Below are positions 45,201 through 56,543 of a DNA stretch of 64,000 nucleotides, piece by piece (the stretch's first letter is position 1; every line of letters starts with the position of its first letter). The notes under the pieces were generated by a model. It was not told the DNA's origin, made no database searches, and saw nothing but the letters and a program-made list of their open reading frames with translations. Origin of the DNA: Lenzites betulinus (taxonomy: Eukaryota; Basidiomycota; Agaricomycetes; Polyporales; Polyporaceae); assembly GCA_022264855.1 (NCBI GenBank), contig JABYQU010000080.1:35168-99167 (forward strand), written 5' to 3'. The position numbers and the translations under genes were made by a program.

Positions 45201-48200
45201 CGCACTGTGCGCACACCCCGCAGGGCGGCGACTTTGATATGGCGGTGCTTATCACGCGCCGCGGACAACAAGTGTACGCCCTCCATCGGGCGGTGTGCGC
45301 AGAGTGCGCACGTACTGGTACGCGTGCTGGTGCGCGATATCGGTCGACGTTGAGTGCACGCTCGGGGGCGTGAACGCTTCGCCTGACGTGCGTTGTGCCC
45401 TATGGAGTATATTGCGGACTGTGCGCACGATGCGCACGACGTCCCTCCGCGTCGAGCAGTGTCACGCAGTGTCCGCATACACTACGCCGCTTACGTACTC
45501 ATCTCGCCGCGTAGTCGGTGTGCGCACAGTGCGCACGGTTCTCCTCGTCCTTCTCCTTTCCGGTGCTACGTCTAACTAACACTTTCGCTTTCAGGCGTTC
45601 TACCTGGGAATCCGACGTGCGCTTCTGCACAAGAACATGCCCGGCATCCCAGGCCATGTCTTCCCCTCGAACGCCTCTAGGCTACCGTACTCGAAGTTTC
45701 CGTCGACCAAAATCGATGCTCTCGTCAAGGTACTGAAGTACTACGAGGGGAAGTCTTGTGCGCCGCCGCCGACGTGGATCAACGGAGACTTAGGACCTCC
45801 AGATAATCCTGAGGGATGGCCTGTCATCCCCAACGCACCGGTGGACAAGATCCTGGTGTACCTGGCTTTCCCATCGTCAAACTGGATTGTCCGCAAGGTA
45901 AGTCACACCGTTTTTCGACGGTTCAGCATGAAACTGACATTGCTATGATAGGCTCTGAAGGAGAATAATATCGGGCTGGAAGAGATTAACAGCGGTCTCA
46001 CCGTAGGCCAACGAGCGGCCACTTTGGAACGATTCCGCAAAGGAACCAAGCAGGTCTTGCTGCTATCGAACGTCGGGACCGTAGGCCTCAATATCGCCTT
46101 CGCGAGCGTCGTATGTATCGTTGTACGTGGCTCCTTTCGCGCAGAGGCTCGTGAGGTGTTCTAGCAACTAATATCCAACCTCAGGACAATCTGTGGTCGG
46201 CTCAAGAAAAGGAGCAATTACTCGGACGTGTGTGGCGCCACCCACAGGAGAAGCGTGTCGCCGAAATCGATTTCCTTGCAAGCGGCACCTCTGATATTTT
46301 TATCGAGTCTATCTCAGATGACAAAGGCCGTATGCACCAAGCACTCATGGGGATGAATACCTCGCTGCATACGTGAACTCGCATTTGTTATAATATATTG
46401 TGCTAATAGTACTTCAGGTCGTTGCTTGGATGCAGGCCCCGACGAAATCGTCGACGTGGACGATCCGGCCTCCGAGCGCGCTCCTACGAATACGAGCTCC
46501 CCGGCGACAGCGACCTCTCATGCCAAAGAGACACGATCCAGCGCCAAGAAGTCCACGCCAAGGCCTAAGCAGAGAGCAAAGAAGGCAACTCGCGTGGACA
46601 GCGATATCGAGATCCTCGACGAAGACGACGACGACAAGGACCGGGAAATGGCGGTGGGCAAGCGCAAGCGGAAGGCCCCCGCCGCACGCAAGAAGCGCAA
46701 GTCCAAAAAATCAACCGCCACTGACTCAGACATCGAAAGCAGTAGCTCCGAAGGCGAGGCGCACTCGTCTAAACAGAGCACCAAGCACGCCAGGGTTACG
46801 ACGACTCGACAGGCGCGTAAGTCCACGACTCGGAAGCCTATCGACATCAACGACGAAACCACGGACGATGAGAACGAGGCCCCGAACACGATCGTTAAGG
46901 CCGCTGGGTCTCACAAGAAGACAAAAGCGGCACAGCACACCACGTTAACGAAGACAGACCAGTCTCCGCAGGAGGATGTCGCAGGTAATCGCGAGGACGC
47001 TCCGACGAGCGCGAATGCGCTCGGAGGTGCCGCACCCGCGCCGGACACGCCGTCGACCACGACCACGATCGCCCCGGATGCCGCAGTCCAACGCGATGGT
47101 CCTCCGACCTCCGCGAATGCGCTCGGAGGTGCCGCACCCGCACCGGACACGCCGTCGACCACAACGACCATCGCCCCGGATGCCGCAGGCCCACGCGAGG
47201 GCCCTCCGACCTCCGCGAATGCGCTCGGAGGTGCCGCACCCGCGCCGGACACGCCGTCGACCACGACCACGATCGCCCCGGATGCCGCAGGCCCACGCGA
47301 GGGCCCTCCGACCTCCGCAAATGCGCTCGGAGGTGCCGCACCCGCGCCAGACACGCCGTCAACCACAACGACCATCGCCCCGGATGCCGCAGGCCCACGC
47401 GAGGGCCCTCCGACCTCCGCAAATGCGCTCGGAGGTGCCGCACCCGCGCCGGACACGCCGTCGACCACAACGACCATCGCCCCGGATGCCGCAGGCCCAC
47501 GCGAGGGCCCTCCGACCTCCGCGAATGCGCTCGGAGGTGGCGCACCCGCGCCGGACACGCCGTCGACCACGACCACGATCGCCCCGGATGCCGCAGGCCC
47601 ACGCGAGGGCGCTCCGACCTCCGCAAATGCTCTCGGAGGTGCCGCACCCGCACCGGACTCCGCGTCGACCACAACGACCATCGCCCCGGATGCCGCAGCC
47701 CATCGCGAGGGCCCTCCGACGTCCGCGAATGCGCTTGGAGGTGCCGCATTCGCGCCGGACTCGCCGTCGACCACGACCACGGTCGTGCCGGAAGTTTCGG
47801 GCACTAGCAAGGCCACACCGACCTCTGCAAACACACCGGACTCCGCCGCGTCCACTCAGGTCACGGCCGTGCTTGCGACGAAGAACAGTGACGGAGAAGG
47901 CCGCGTGAGCACACAACGCGCAGCCTCAGAGGATCCATCGCGCCCATCTCTCGACACGCTCAGCAAGGGCGTACCTCCCTCCGGCTCTGCTTCCGTGCTT
48001 CCGGCAAAGCATACCGACAGCACTGTAACACCATTGGTGCATGGACCTCCCCTCGCCACTCAGCTCAACAAGGCGAACGGTGGCGTCTATCCCGCTACAA
48101 TCGACGACCCGCTGGAGGAGATGGGGTTGCCTAACCCCTCGGGCTACACCCCGGAGCAGGTCCGCCTCTTGGCGGCGGAGAGCCTCGGACTTGGGCCGTC

Positions 48201-48729
48201 TCCCGTCAACTTCGAGCTCCCGCCTGAGCCGCACGATACCCAGGAACCCATCGGTGCCGATGGAATGGACATTGATCACAGCGAACGGGTCGGCGCTGGA
48301 AAGCGACCTCAGTCGCCATCTACTCTCTCGAATGCAGCAGGTCGCTTGAAGCGTGCTAGGGTGTCCCTCAAGTCCAACGCCGGCGACGACGACTCAGATA
48401 GACAGTCGGACCGCGATGCCAGTGACGAACACCCCAATGGAGGCATCGAAATCGCACAGCAGGGCCGAACCCAACGGACCAAGCGCAACGTCCCCAATCA
48501 GTCTGGCTTGCTAGGCTTGTCGAAGGACGTTCGTAAGGCCTCTCTCTCGGAGCTCCCGCCGGCTGGTGGCTCGCAACGCGGCGGCCGTCGCGGCGGCCTT
48601 ACCACCATCTCTGGAAAAGGTAAGCAGAAGGCTGCAGAGCCCCCGACTGACGGCCAAGGCGGGCGCGGCCGTCGTGGCGGACGCGGCGGGCGTGGAGCAA
48701 GTGGAAAGGGTCCGACTGGCGTTGAGTGA
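42265..48729 (+). CDS. SNF2-family ATPase (copy A) with a long repetitive C-terminal tail
   Basis: Ten exons (42265-42717, 42773-42989, 43044-43229, 43280-43786, 43844-44073, 44129-44398, 44456-44878, 45595-45897, 45952-46122, 46185-46372) join in phase. Motifs: Walker A DQVGVGKT (420-427), DEAH (583-586), TATP (612-615), TVGLNIA and QLLGRVWRHPQEK (931-943). These place it among SNF2-type DNA-dependent ATPases that remodel chromatin. The frame would stop at 46376 (983 aa). A long in-frame tail (about 46420-48729) probably belongs to it through an intron near 46373-46417, but the phase there is unresolved: 45- and 37-nt options each have a problem. The tail has basic stretches, SIM-like acidic-hydrophobic motifs (EIVDVDDP, DSDIEILDEDDDD), 34-residue repeats and a Gly/Arg-rich end. 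Intron 7 is 716 nt against 47-62 nt elsewhere. The N-terminus is paralogous to 63058-64000. Confidence 0.8.
44879..45594 (+). repeat. 716-nt intron with a long hairpin and four bipartite GTGCGCAC sites
   Basis: Donor GTATGT and acceptor TTTCAG are normal and flanking exons join in phase, but the intron is more than ten times the gene's other introns and CpG-rich. It holds an inverted repeat (about 44949-44968 with 44993-45013, core GTGCGGTCAATCT/AGATTGACCGCAT) and four GTGCGCAC-N-GTGCGCAC-type sites at 45198, 45295, 45421 and 45520. It has no coding frame of note. It looks like an insertion tolerated inside an intron. Confidence 0.75.
46987..47835 (+). repeat. Coding minisatellite, 102-bp unit (34 residues) x 8 plus a partial copy
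   Basis: Each unit encodes a variant of GPREGPPTSANALGGAAP followed by APDTPSTTTTIAPDAA. The inner copies are nearly identical and the outer ones drift (NREDAPTS..., AHREGPPTS..., GTSKATPTS...). The unit length is a multiple of three, so several other frames also stay open across it. Thr/Pro/Ala-rich repeats of this kind are expected to be extended and variable in copy number. Confidence 0.9.
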
Positions 48730-48984
48730 GCGCGTAGCAGGGGGAGGGGACTCGGACGCGGCAGTCGCGGAGAAGGCTACACTTGGGACGTAGGTGAATG
48801 TAGTGCCTGGATGGGGACATTAGGTTGTCGTCGACAACATACGGTAGAATGCGAAATCTCGTAGTACCTTTTAGCAGAGATGTAGTGTATATGCCGCGGC
48901 GGTACCTTAATATCTTCATTGTGATCATTGTCAGAGAGCTTCGAGGCTGGGCTACTCCGAGTCCATTCACATAAGAAGTCCCAG
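48730..48984. other. 3' flank of the SNF2 gene
   Basis: Short AT-richer stretch after the stop codon, likely the 3' UTR and terminator region. Nothing else is recognised. Confidence 0.4.
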
Positions 48985-49259
48985 TGTATTGGGGCGCGCG
49001 CGCGTGCACTGTGCGCACTGTGCGCACGCAGGCCGCGCGCGTGATACGCTTCGCCTCCGTAACATGAGGTCCCTGCGTATTGAACTGGGGCGCGCGCGCG
49101 CGCGCTGTGCGCACTGTGCGCACGCAGGCTGCGCGCGTGATACGCGTCGCCTCCGTAACATGAAGTCCCTGCGTATTGAACTGGGGTGCGCGCGCGCGGG
49201 CACTGTGCGCACTGTGCGCACGCAGGCCGCGCGCGCGATACACTTCGCCCCCGCAACAT
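48985..49259. repeat. Three tandem copies of a ~96-bp unit with bipartite GTGCGCAC sites
   Basis: The units start at about 48985, 49078 and 49174 and read GTATTGAACTGGGGCGCGCG..., then GTGCGCACTGTGCGCAC, then GCAGGCCGCGCGCG...ATACGCTTCGCC...AACATG. The 17-bp sites lie at 49011-49027, 49105-49121 and 49205-49221. No gene. Confidence 0.85.
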
Positions 49260-49481
49260 GTTGTGCCGAATGCATTACAAGAGAGTTCGTTCGCCGTACT
49301 ATTGGGACGGCGGTGTTCGCGTCATGCGCAGCTCGCGGCAAACGCTTCCTCGCCGGCCTGTCTACATAGAAGCCCTAAGGTGCGCGTTCGCACAGTACGC
49401 ACAGCATGGCGTTCAATCGAGTGTCAGCGACATCAACTCTCCAGCACAACAGTCTGGTAACACTTAAAACCCGTAAACGAC

Positions 49482-49757
49482 GACTATCCATATAATACTG
49501 GAATCTACATGTAGATTCCGGTTCCAAATGGTTCCAAGCACGGTTCCAAGGCAGTTTATGGGACAACGGCTGGGACAAACCCAAGGTTCCAAGGCATATT
49601 CCTATAGCCCTCATTTAGGGCTACAAGATGCACCTGGTTTCATGGTCATAGCTTCTTTCCCCGTCCCACAATGACCTTGGAACCGTCGGTTCCAAGCGTA
49701 ACCAAATGGTTCCAAGCATGGTTCCAAGGGCATTCCTCCACAACCACCTGGACAACT
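49482..49757. repeat. 276-bp direct repeat, copy 2 (GGTTCCAAG motif)
   Basis: Same-strand copy of 35187-35462. Here the block continues beyond the match: GGTTCCAAGGCCTTGG, CCTTGGAACC and further motif copies, then CATCACTTTCCC and AAGTGCTACTAGT near 50100, the same landmarks that close the 34399 block. Copy 1 therefore looks truncated on its right side. Confidence 0.9.
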
Positions 49758-50892
49758 CCTCGGTTCCAAGGCCTTGGATCATAGCCTTGCTTCAGGGCTA
49801 TCCAGAAATGTAGGTCTTATGGCTGTGCGATGTTTCCCCATCCCACACTGGCCTTGGAACCGTGCACACCTCCAAATGTCGACTTTTTCCAACGTTCCAA
49901 GGGCCATTGCTCCATCACCAAAACACTTGAGAGCATGTAAGTAGGTGATCTAGACTCAGATAAGCTCTGGCTACAGACCCATCACTTTCCCGGAGTGAAT
50001 CGGTGACCTTCACTGACGGGCCAAGTTACAGAAACGCCCCCCCCTTTCTTTAATACTCACTTATCTCAATGACTAGTAGGGCTATTAGTACATAACAAAG
50101 TGCTACTAGTCCAGATCTAATAGGCCGACATTTTGAGATTGTCAGGTGGCTGTGCTAGTGAAAAAATGCGACAGCCATCAATCTGTGCTCAGATAAGGCA
50201 AGTGGTCATGTGACCCAGGTCTGGCAGACCAAGATCACATGACCCGTGTGACCGAATGTGACCAACTTGGACAGACCGTCGAAGTTGGTCACAAATCTGT
50301 GACCTGCTTTGACTGCCAGTCGAAGAGGGTCACGCCACTAGGTCACAGTAAGGGGTGACATTCCACAAAATTTCTGTGGACCGTCACTGTCCACTGCGAC
50401 TAGCTTACGTCATCATTGGTCACAGACCTGTAACATTTGTGACCGTCTTTGACTGGCAGCCAAAGACGGTCACAGAAGGGTTACATTTGTGACTGGCTTT
50501 GACTGGCAGTCAAAGAGGGTCACGTCACCTAGTCACCCAGAGTGATATATATTATAATGTGAATTATTGACTGTTCTACACTTATAATCCAAAAAACTCC
50601 GCAACTAGAGGTCATATTAAAATGTAATCAAGTGCTGTAAGTGCTCACAATAAAGGACTACAATGCTGTACTAACAGATTGATATATGGGGGAGCCCAAG
50701 ATGCAAAGCAGCAAGATAAGTGGTGAGAGATCATGTGACCCAGGTCTGGCAGACCTAGGTCACATGACTCTGTTGTGCTTTGTTTGTTTCTAATCAGATT
50801 ACTGCTGATGTTTGATCAATCACCTCTTGACTCTCTACCACCACCATCACTAACATCAGTACTCAACTTCAGCTTCAACCTACATTTCTACC
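49758..50892. repeat. Repeat block upstream of the helicase, two palindrome families
   Basis: After the end of the GGTTCCAAG block come two 37-bp palindromes, TCATGTGACC-core GGTCTGGCAGACC-CACATGA (50206-50242, 50731-50767). Between them lie three palindromes of type TTTGACTGSCAGTCAAAG (50308-50325, 50448-50465, 50498-50515) set among many GTGACC/GGTCAC words. AAAAAATGCG occurs at 50161-50170 and AAAAAACTCCGCAACTAG at 50591-50608. The last 100 bp should hold the helicase promoter. Confidence 0.75.
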
Positions 50893-53800
50893 ATGGCTAT
50901 GATCTGCTCCTTCTGCAACCAATCCTATGAGGGTGCTACAAGTCTTCACCATAAGACTTGTAAAAGGGTTATATTCTCTATTCAACAACATCCCCTTTCC
51001 CACACAGGCCCTTTTATAAAAATTCAAAGAGGCCCTGATGGTTTGATTATTTGTAGATGCATCAACCAGCAGGGCCAGCTCTGTCATAAAAAATACTCTG
51101 GCCAAAACACTCTGTTGAGGCACTTGAGAGAGACAGGTAATGACCTGTGGCAGGTGAGTATCTTTTATCTCTGATATCAATCTGTGACTTATATTATTAC
51201 TAGATGCCTGCTGCTGCCCCTGCTGCCCCTGCTGCACTCCCACCAATTCAAGAAGTGCCCTCCGTCTCTGCCACCCCTGTTGTAAGTATTCAATTATATA
51301 CTGTCTATTATCTCTAATATATTCTCTTTAGCCCTCAAGACCATCTTCCCCCACCACGCCTCCTCACTCACCCAGACCAATGTCTGTGGTGCCTAGTCCT
51401 AGTGGCTCCAACAGCTCTAGGATGTCTGTAGACCCTCCTGCCCTCCCTGAGGTGAGCGTTAATTATAATAAATATATTTCAGTGTTCTGATTATCACTGT
51501 CAGCTGTATGATGTGGCTGAGGGGACCCTGGCAACTTGGGGTCTCCTTATCAACCGCCGCCTCCAGGCACTGGTCTGTATGACCTGCCAGGTAGCGGTCC
51601 TGCCCTCCCACCTCCCTCGCCACTTCCACACCAACCACAAGGAGGCAAAGATCAATTTCAGCCAGGAAGAGCTGGATGAGATCGTCAGGCAGGAGAATAT
51701 CTTGCCTGACTGGCCTGCCATTCCCTCTGCTCGCCAGGTAGAGTACGAGGGTCTTCGACGTGTCTGGGGCAGCCACTGCCCTTCCTGTCCAGCCGCATTT
51801 CAACATGTCAAGGTCGCTGCTGCTCATATCAAGAAAGAGCATCAAATTACACTTTCTGAAAAGGAAGTTCCTCGGGCATGGGTCCAGCAGCTATCCCACT
51901 CCCCTGAGGCAAAGTCCTCCTTCTTGGTCACCCCCCGTTCGGCAAAACTTCTCTCCCCCTCTGCTGACTATCTTCTGGCCATGCGCAAGGAGCTGGACAC
52001 TCGCCCTCCCCTCCCTGCCTCTGATCTGGACCACCGCCACATCAGCCCCTGGCATGTAACCACGCGCTGGGTCCAGTACCTGGATGGGAAAGACCCTAAG
52101 GTAATGCTTGGACAGATTGAGGTGCCTCGTGCAGAGGAACCTCTCTTCCCCCTTCTCGCTGCAGTCCATGGCTATCTGGAGGCAGCATACCGTCTCATTC
52201 CGCGCACTGGTGAGGTCTGCCTTCAGATCTTGAATACTGAGACGGTCACGGAGTGAGCATTATATTTATCTGATTCATACTCTTGCTGATCTGTTTGTGC
52301 AGCGACTACAACCACCACCCATTCGGCCAGCATCAGTTGGATGGCACGCTGCGTGCGTACATGCGGCTTGTCATCCAGCTGCTCTGCTTTGTACTGCGCG
52401 CGGAGGAGGAGCTGTCCCTGCCAGCTGAGGTGGCGGCCCTGGTTGCGGCGCTGCGTCAAGAACTCAGCGAGGATGGCGAAGGGGTTGAGTCAGCCATCCA
52501 TCAGCTGCTTCTTGCGTTGTGGATGCGCGAGTGGACTCCCTCTGAGGGCAACCTCTTCCCAGACCCCACCGTGCGCTTTGTTATCCACACCCAGGTGCGT
52601 GTGGATGGCAGCCTCAAGAAGCCAGAGGAGGTCACTGGTGTGTTTGCCAAGCTGGTCTACAACATGGTATGTTTCTCAGTCTTTGTGTTCAAACATCTAT
52701 TTACCCTTCACAGCGCTTGGCCTTCTTGTATGAGTGCCACCTGCGCTCCAAGACTCCTCCCTCCCCCTCCCTCGCCACCTCTGCTCGCATACTCCGGCCC
52801 TGGTTCACCAAGGGGCTGGAGTCCACCTTCCACACCCTCAAGTCCCTCCAGCATCGCGCATCCAGCATCGCGATGTCCAGCCAAAACGAGCCCAACATGG
52901 TCTGGAAGGACAAGACTGGCTTTACGACCCTGATCTACCTGGGTCATGAGGTCAGTCTGGAGGCACTGCGCAAGTGCCAGGGTGCGCTAGAGGATGAGAC
53001 ACTGTCTCTCCTCAAGAAGACCCTCCTTCTCGGCCACTCGTTCAACATCGACATCTCTGCGCTAAAGGACGACATGGGCAACAAGCAGGCCGGCTACTCC
53101 CTGTTCACGGACCGCGTCAACTCGGACACCCTGGGCCCAGTCGACCAGCTTGCGGGCCACATCCTCCACACCCCAGCGCTGTACAAGCGCTTCGTCATGT
53201 ACGTGCGAGACGGCAAGCCGGTCTGGAACGCGGTGGCCATGTCAGAGTGGCTCAATGCCTTCACCCGCCTCAACCTCCTCTGCCTCGTTCAGGCGGAGAT
53301 GAACTGCGGTGCGCCTGGTCGTACCACGGAGCTTACAGCCATGCCCACCTCCAACACCTCTGGTGGCATGCTCCGTGCTCTGCGGATCATCGATGGCCAT
53401 GTGGTGCTCATGCGCACCTACCACAAGATGCGGGCGGCCTCTGGCTTGGACCGCGTCATCCCCCACTCCCTCAATGCTGCCCTTGCGGCGGTGTTCATCT
53501 ACAAGGAGGCAGTCTGCCGTCCTTTCGCCCAGCTGTGTGCTAGTGTGCTGCAGCCAGGTGACGCAAAGGTGAAGTCCCTTTACCAGGACTATCTGTTTGT
53601 CAACTTCGACAAGCCCTTTGTGGGAGATGACATCTCAGGGGAGATGCGGCGGTGGACAGGGAAGCACTTGGGTGTTGAGCTTGGCATTCAGAAATGGCGC
53701 CAGTGTTCCACCCCTTTGCGGCGCAAGCATGCTGGGCTGGAGGAGATGTGGCTGGAGGACCAGGACACGGTGGACTCGGCGCAGGCAGGCCACTCTCACA

Positions 53801-56543
53801 GAGTGGACACACTCCGCTATGGAGTGACTGACATGTCTGCCACTGGCATGGCTGAGGACTACATTGGTCCCTTCCTCAAGACCTCTGTGCTTTGGCACAA
53901 GGTTCTTCACTTGGTCCCAGGTAAGTGGCACTTTAATATCTGTCTATTCTATCTAATAATCCTTTGTAGGTGGGGAACTTCTCCCTCTGGAATCTGCTGT
54001 GCGTTCCAAGTTCCAGCCAGCCCCTGAGCGTCTCCCTGCTGCCCCACAGCAAGGGATTGACCTCCAGGCTGTGGTGGAGGCTGTCAAGAACGAGCTGGAG
54101 CCCAGGCTAGCTGCCATTGAGCGGCGCATTGAGGAGACAGCCTCTGCAACCAAGCAAGAGTTGCGGGGGATGTTCAGTGACCTCAAGGACTTCCTAGGAG
54201 GTCCCAGGGCCCCTGTGCCTGCCCCTGCTGTGCCACAAGAGCCAGTGGTTGCTCCAGAACGTCCCCAGAGCCCTGGCAAGTGTTCAGAATATTCATTATA
54301 ATTTTTAAGCTCACATCTATCACAGAAGATCCAACTGAGGGCATGTACTATGATCCCCCATCCCCTGCTGTCCCTGTTGTCCCTGCTCCTCCTCTCGTGG
54401 TTGCCCCTGTCCCTCCTGCTCCTGCTGCTGGTATGTGAGATATATCAGTGTCAAATAATATTCCCTTACATGATTTATAGTGCCCATCCCCACTGAGGCC
54501 GATGCCTTGGAGGCGCTGCGTGCTGTACTCCATAATCCGCAGGCTGAATGGTCAAATGAGGGCCAGAAGCTTGCGGTTATGTCAGGCCTGGAGTGGAAGA
54601 AGGATGTGGTTGTCATTCTTCCCACTGGGTCAGGCAAGAGTGCAGTGGTGCCACTATTGCTAAGCTGGAGAAACTCAAGGTCACCGCGGTCCTCTGCCCT
54701 CTCAGGTCTCTGTTCAGTGACTGGAAGCGTCGCTTGGATCGTCTTCAGTTCTCTTATGAGATCTTCTCCCCTCTCACCGGCACCATCTCTGGCCAGGCTC
54801 CCATCCTCCTCGTCTCCCTGGACTCCATCACCAGTGCTAGCTGGCAACAGGCTGTGGCTTCTATGCGTCCAGAAGTCACTCTCAATCGCTATGTGATTGA
54901 TGAGGCCCACATGATCCTCACTGAGGCCAGCTATAGGGATATCATGACCCGGGTGAAGGAGTTGCGCTTTATTCCTGCGCAGCTCATGCTTCTCTCTGCC
55001 ACCATCCCTCCCAAGTCCCTCTCAGATCTGCGCAAGGAGGCCAACCTGCTGCTGGTTCCAACACCCGGGTAATCAGGGCTTCCTCCAACCGGTCAGAGAT
55101 GCGGTTTACCATGGCACACACCTTTGTGTCTCTCACTCGCGAGGTGCGTAGTATAACACTGTTTATATGGCTATGTACTCAATTATATTCAGGCTGAGGT
55201 CGCCATCTGCAAGGCCATTCAGTCAGCTATGGCTGGGCTTATGCCTGAAGACCGTGTGCTGGTGTTTGTCCAAACACTGGCAAATGGGCAGCAAATGGCC
55301 AAGGCGCTTCAGTGCGACTTCTACCGCGGCACCACGGACACCACCATCACCAACTCGGACAGGGAGGCCATGGTTGAGCGCTGGTACTCTGGCGTGCAGA
55401 AGACCATGGTGGCCACTGATGCATTCGGGCCAGGGAATGACTATCCCCATGTCCGCTACGTCTACTTGTCGGCAGCCCCAGGGGAGTGGTGGACATGCTC
55501 CAGATGGCAGGCCGGGGTGGGCGCGATGGCAATGTTGCGCACATTGTGTTCTACCACCTCAGTGGCCAAGGATTCCCTTCCAGCCCAGCTGACAAGCACG
55601 TAGGCCGACCCGAGCTCCAGATCCTTCACAGAAGGCCCACTGCCCGCTGCTGGAGGGAGGTCTGCACCAAGTTTGTAGATGGGGTTGGAGTCAAGTGCAC
55701 AGACACAGTGTTTGACTGGCGCTGCCCTGCCTGCAGTGCTGGGCCCACCCCTCTCCCCACTCGTCCCTCAGCCTGGTTCAAGGTCACTGGCAACATCTCC
55801 ATCCCCATCATCCCCACTCTTCCTCCAGCCAGACTTCTCCCTGCTGAGCCGATCTCTTCTCCTCAAGTTGGTGCTAGTCGACCTCGCGCTCCCTCCACTT
55901 CACTGGCTCTCCCACTCTCTGCAGCGCCTCCCTCCTCCATTGCCTCAGTCATGGGCAGTGGTACAGCATTCACTGATGCTACCAGGCATGCCAAGCGGTA
56001 CAGGCAAGACAGGGATGCCTCATGGAGCCTCTGGTGCAGCGGGTCACTCAGGCAGTCGGCATAGTCAGTGGCCACTGCGCGTTGTGCCACCTGTGTACTG
56101 GGGAGGTGGTGCCTACACATGCTGGTGGGATAATTCGCTGTCCCAGCATGCTCAAGCTTCTGCAAGACACTGAAGGGGAGGACTTCAGGCAAGGAGGGCA
56201 GTATCTGGACTGGAAGAGGAAGTTGGAGTATGTGAAGGGAAGTGAGGTATGCTGGAGGTGCCATCTGCCCTTCCTCCATGACAGGGTCCACCAGCCCAAA
56301 CAGGGGAGGGCCATCACCTGCAACCCTGGTCATGAGGATATGGTGATGCCAGTGGTGTACTGGGCTTACATGAACAGGGATATGAGGGCCAAGATGATGA
56401 GCAAGTTCCATGTGCAGTGGGTCACTGACTTGGACTATGTCAGGTGGCTGGGGGCCAAGGGGAAGAAGGCAGCATTCACCAATGTGATGGAGGTCTTTAT
56501 GTGGGTAGTGGAGACCAAGTTTCCAGGCTCTTATGTTGTGTAG
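50893..56543 (+). pseudogene. Telomere-linked RecQ-like helicase gene with four frameshifts
   Basis: Exons 50893-51153, 51204-51281, 51332-51451, 51504-52252, 52303-52666, 52714-53920, 53970-54275 (GC donor), 54326-54430 and 54481 onward (intron 55144-55192). Order: C2HC-like finger (CSFCNQSYEG), C2H2-like pairs (CMTCQVAVLPSHLPRHFHTNH, CPSCPAAF...HIKKEH), a central region with APGRTTELTA, RTYHKM and KWRQ...PLRRKH, then RecQ motifs LPTGSGKS, DEAH, LSAT, QMAGRGGRDG and a C-terminal Cys/His region (CALCHLC, CWRCHLPF). This layout fits fungal subtelomeric helicases (S. pombe tlh, Ustilago UTAS type). The frame shifts at about 54655-54662, 55061-55069, 55480-55486 and 56018-56022. Each looks like loss of one base from a short run, so either decay or assembly error. 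The central region recalls tyrosine-recombinase-type motifs; that is inference. Confidence 0.8.

Noticed and set aside
46895..47908. Alternative 280- to 314-codon frames over the SNF2 tail repeats, both strands
   Set aside because: The 102-bp unit is a multiple of three, so other frames remain open; only the Thr/Pro/Ala frame continues into coding sequence on both sides.
35187..49757. 276-bp direct repeats as LTRs of one 14-kb retrotransposon
   Set aside because: No gag, protease, reverse transcriptase or integrase lies between them, ends are not TG...CA, and the right copy continues into further block sequence.
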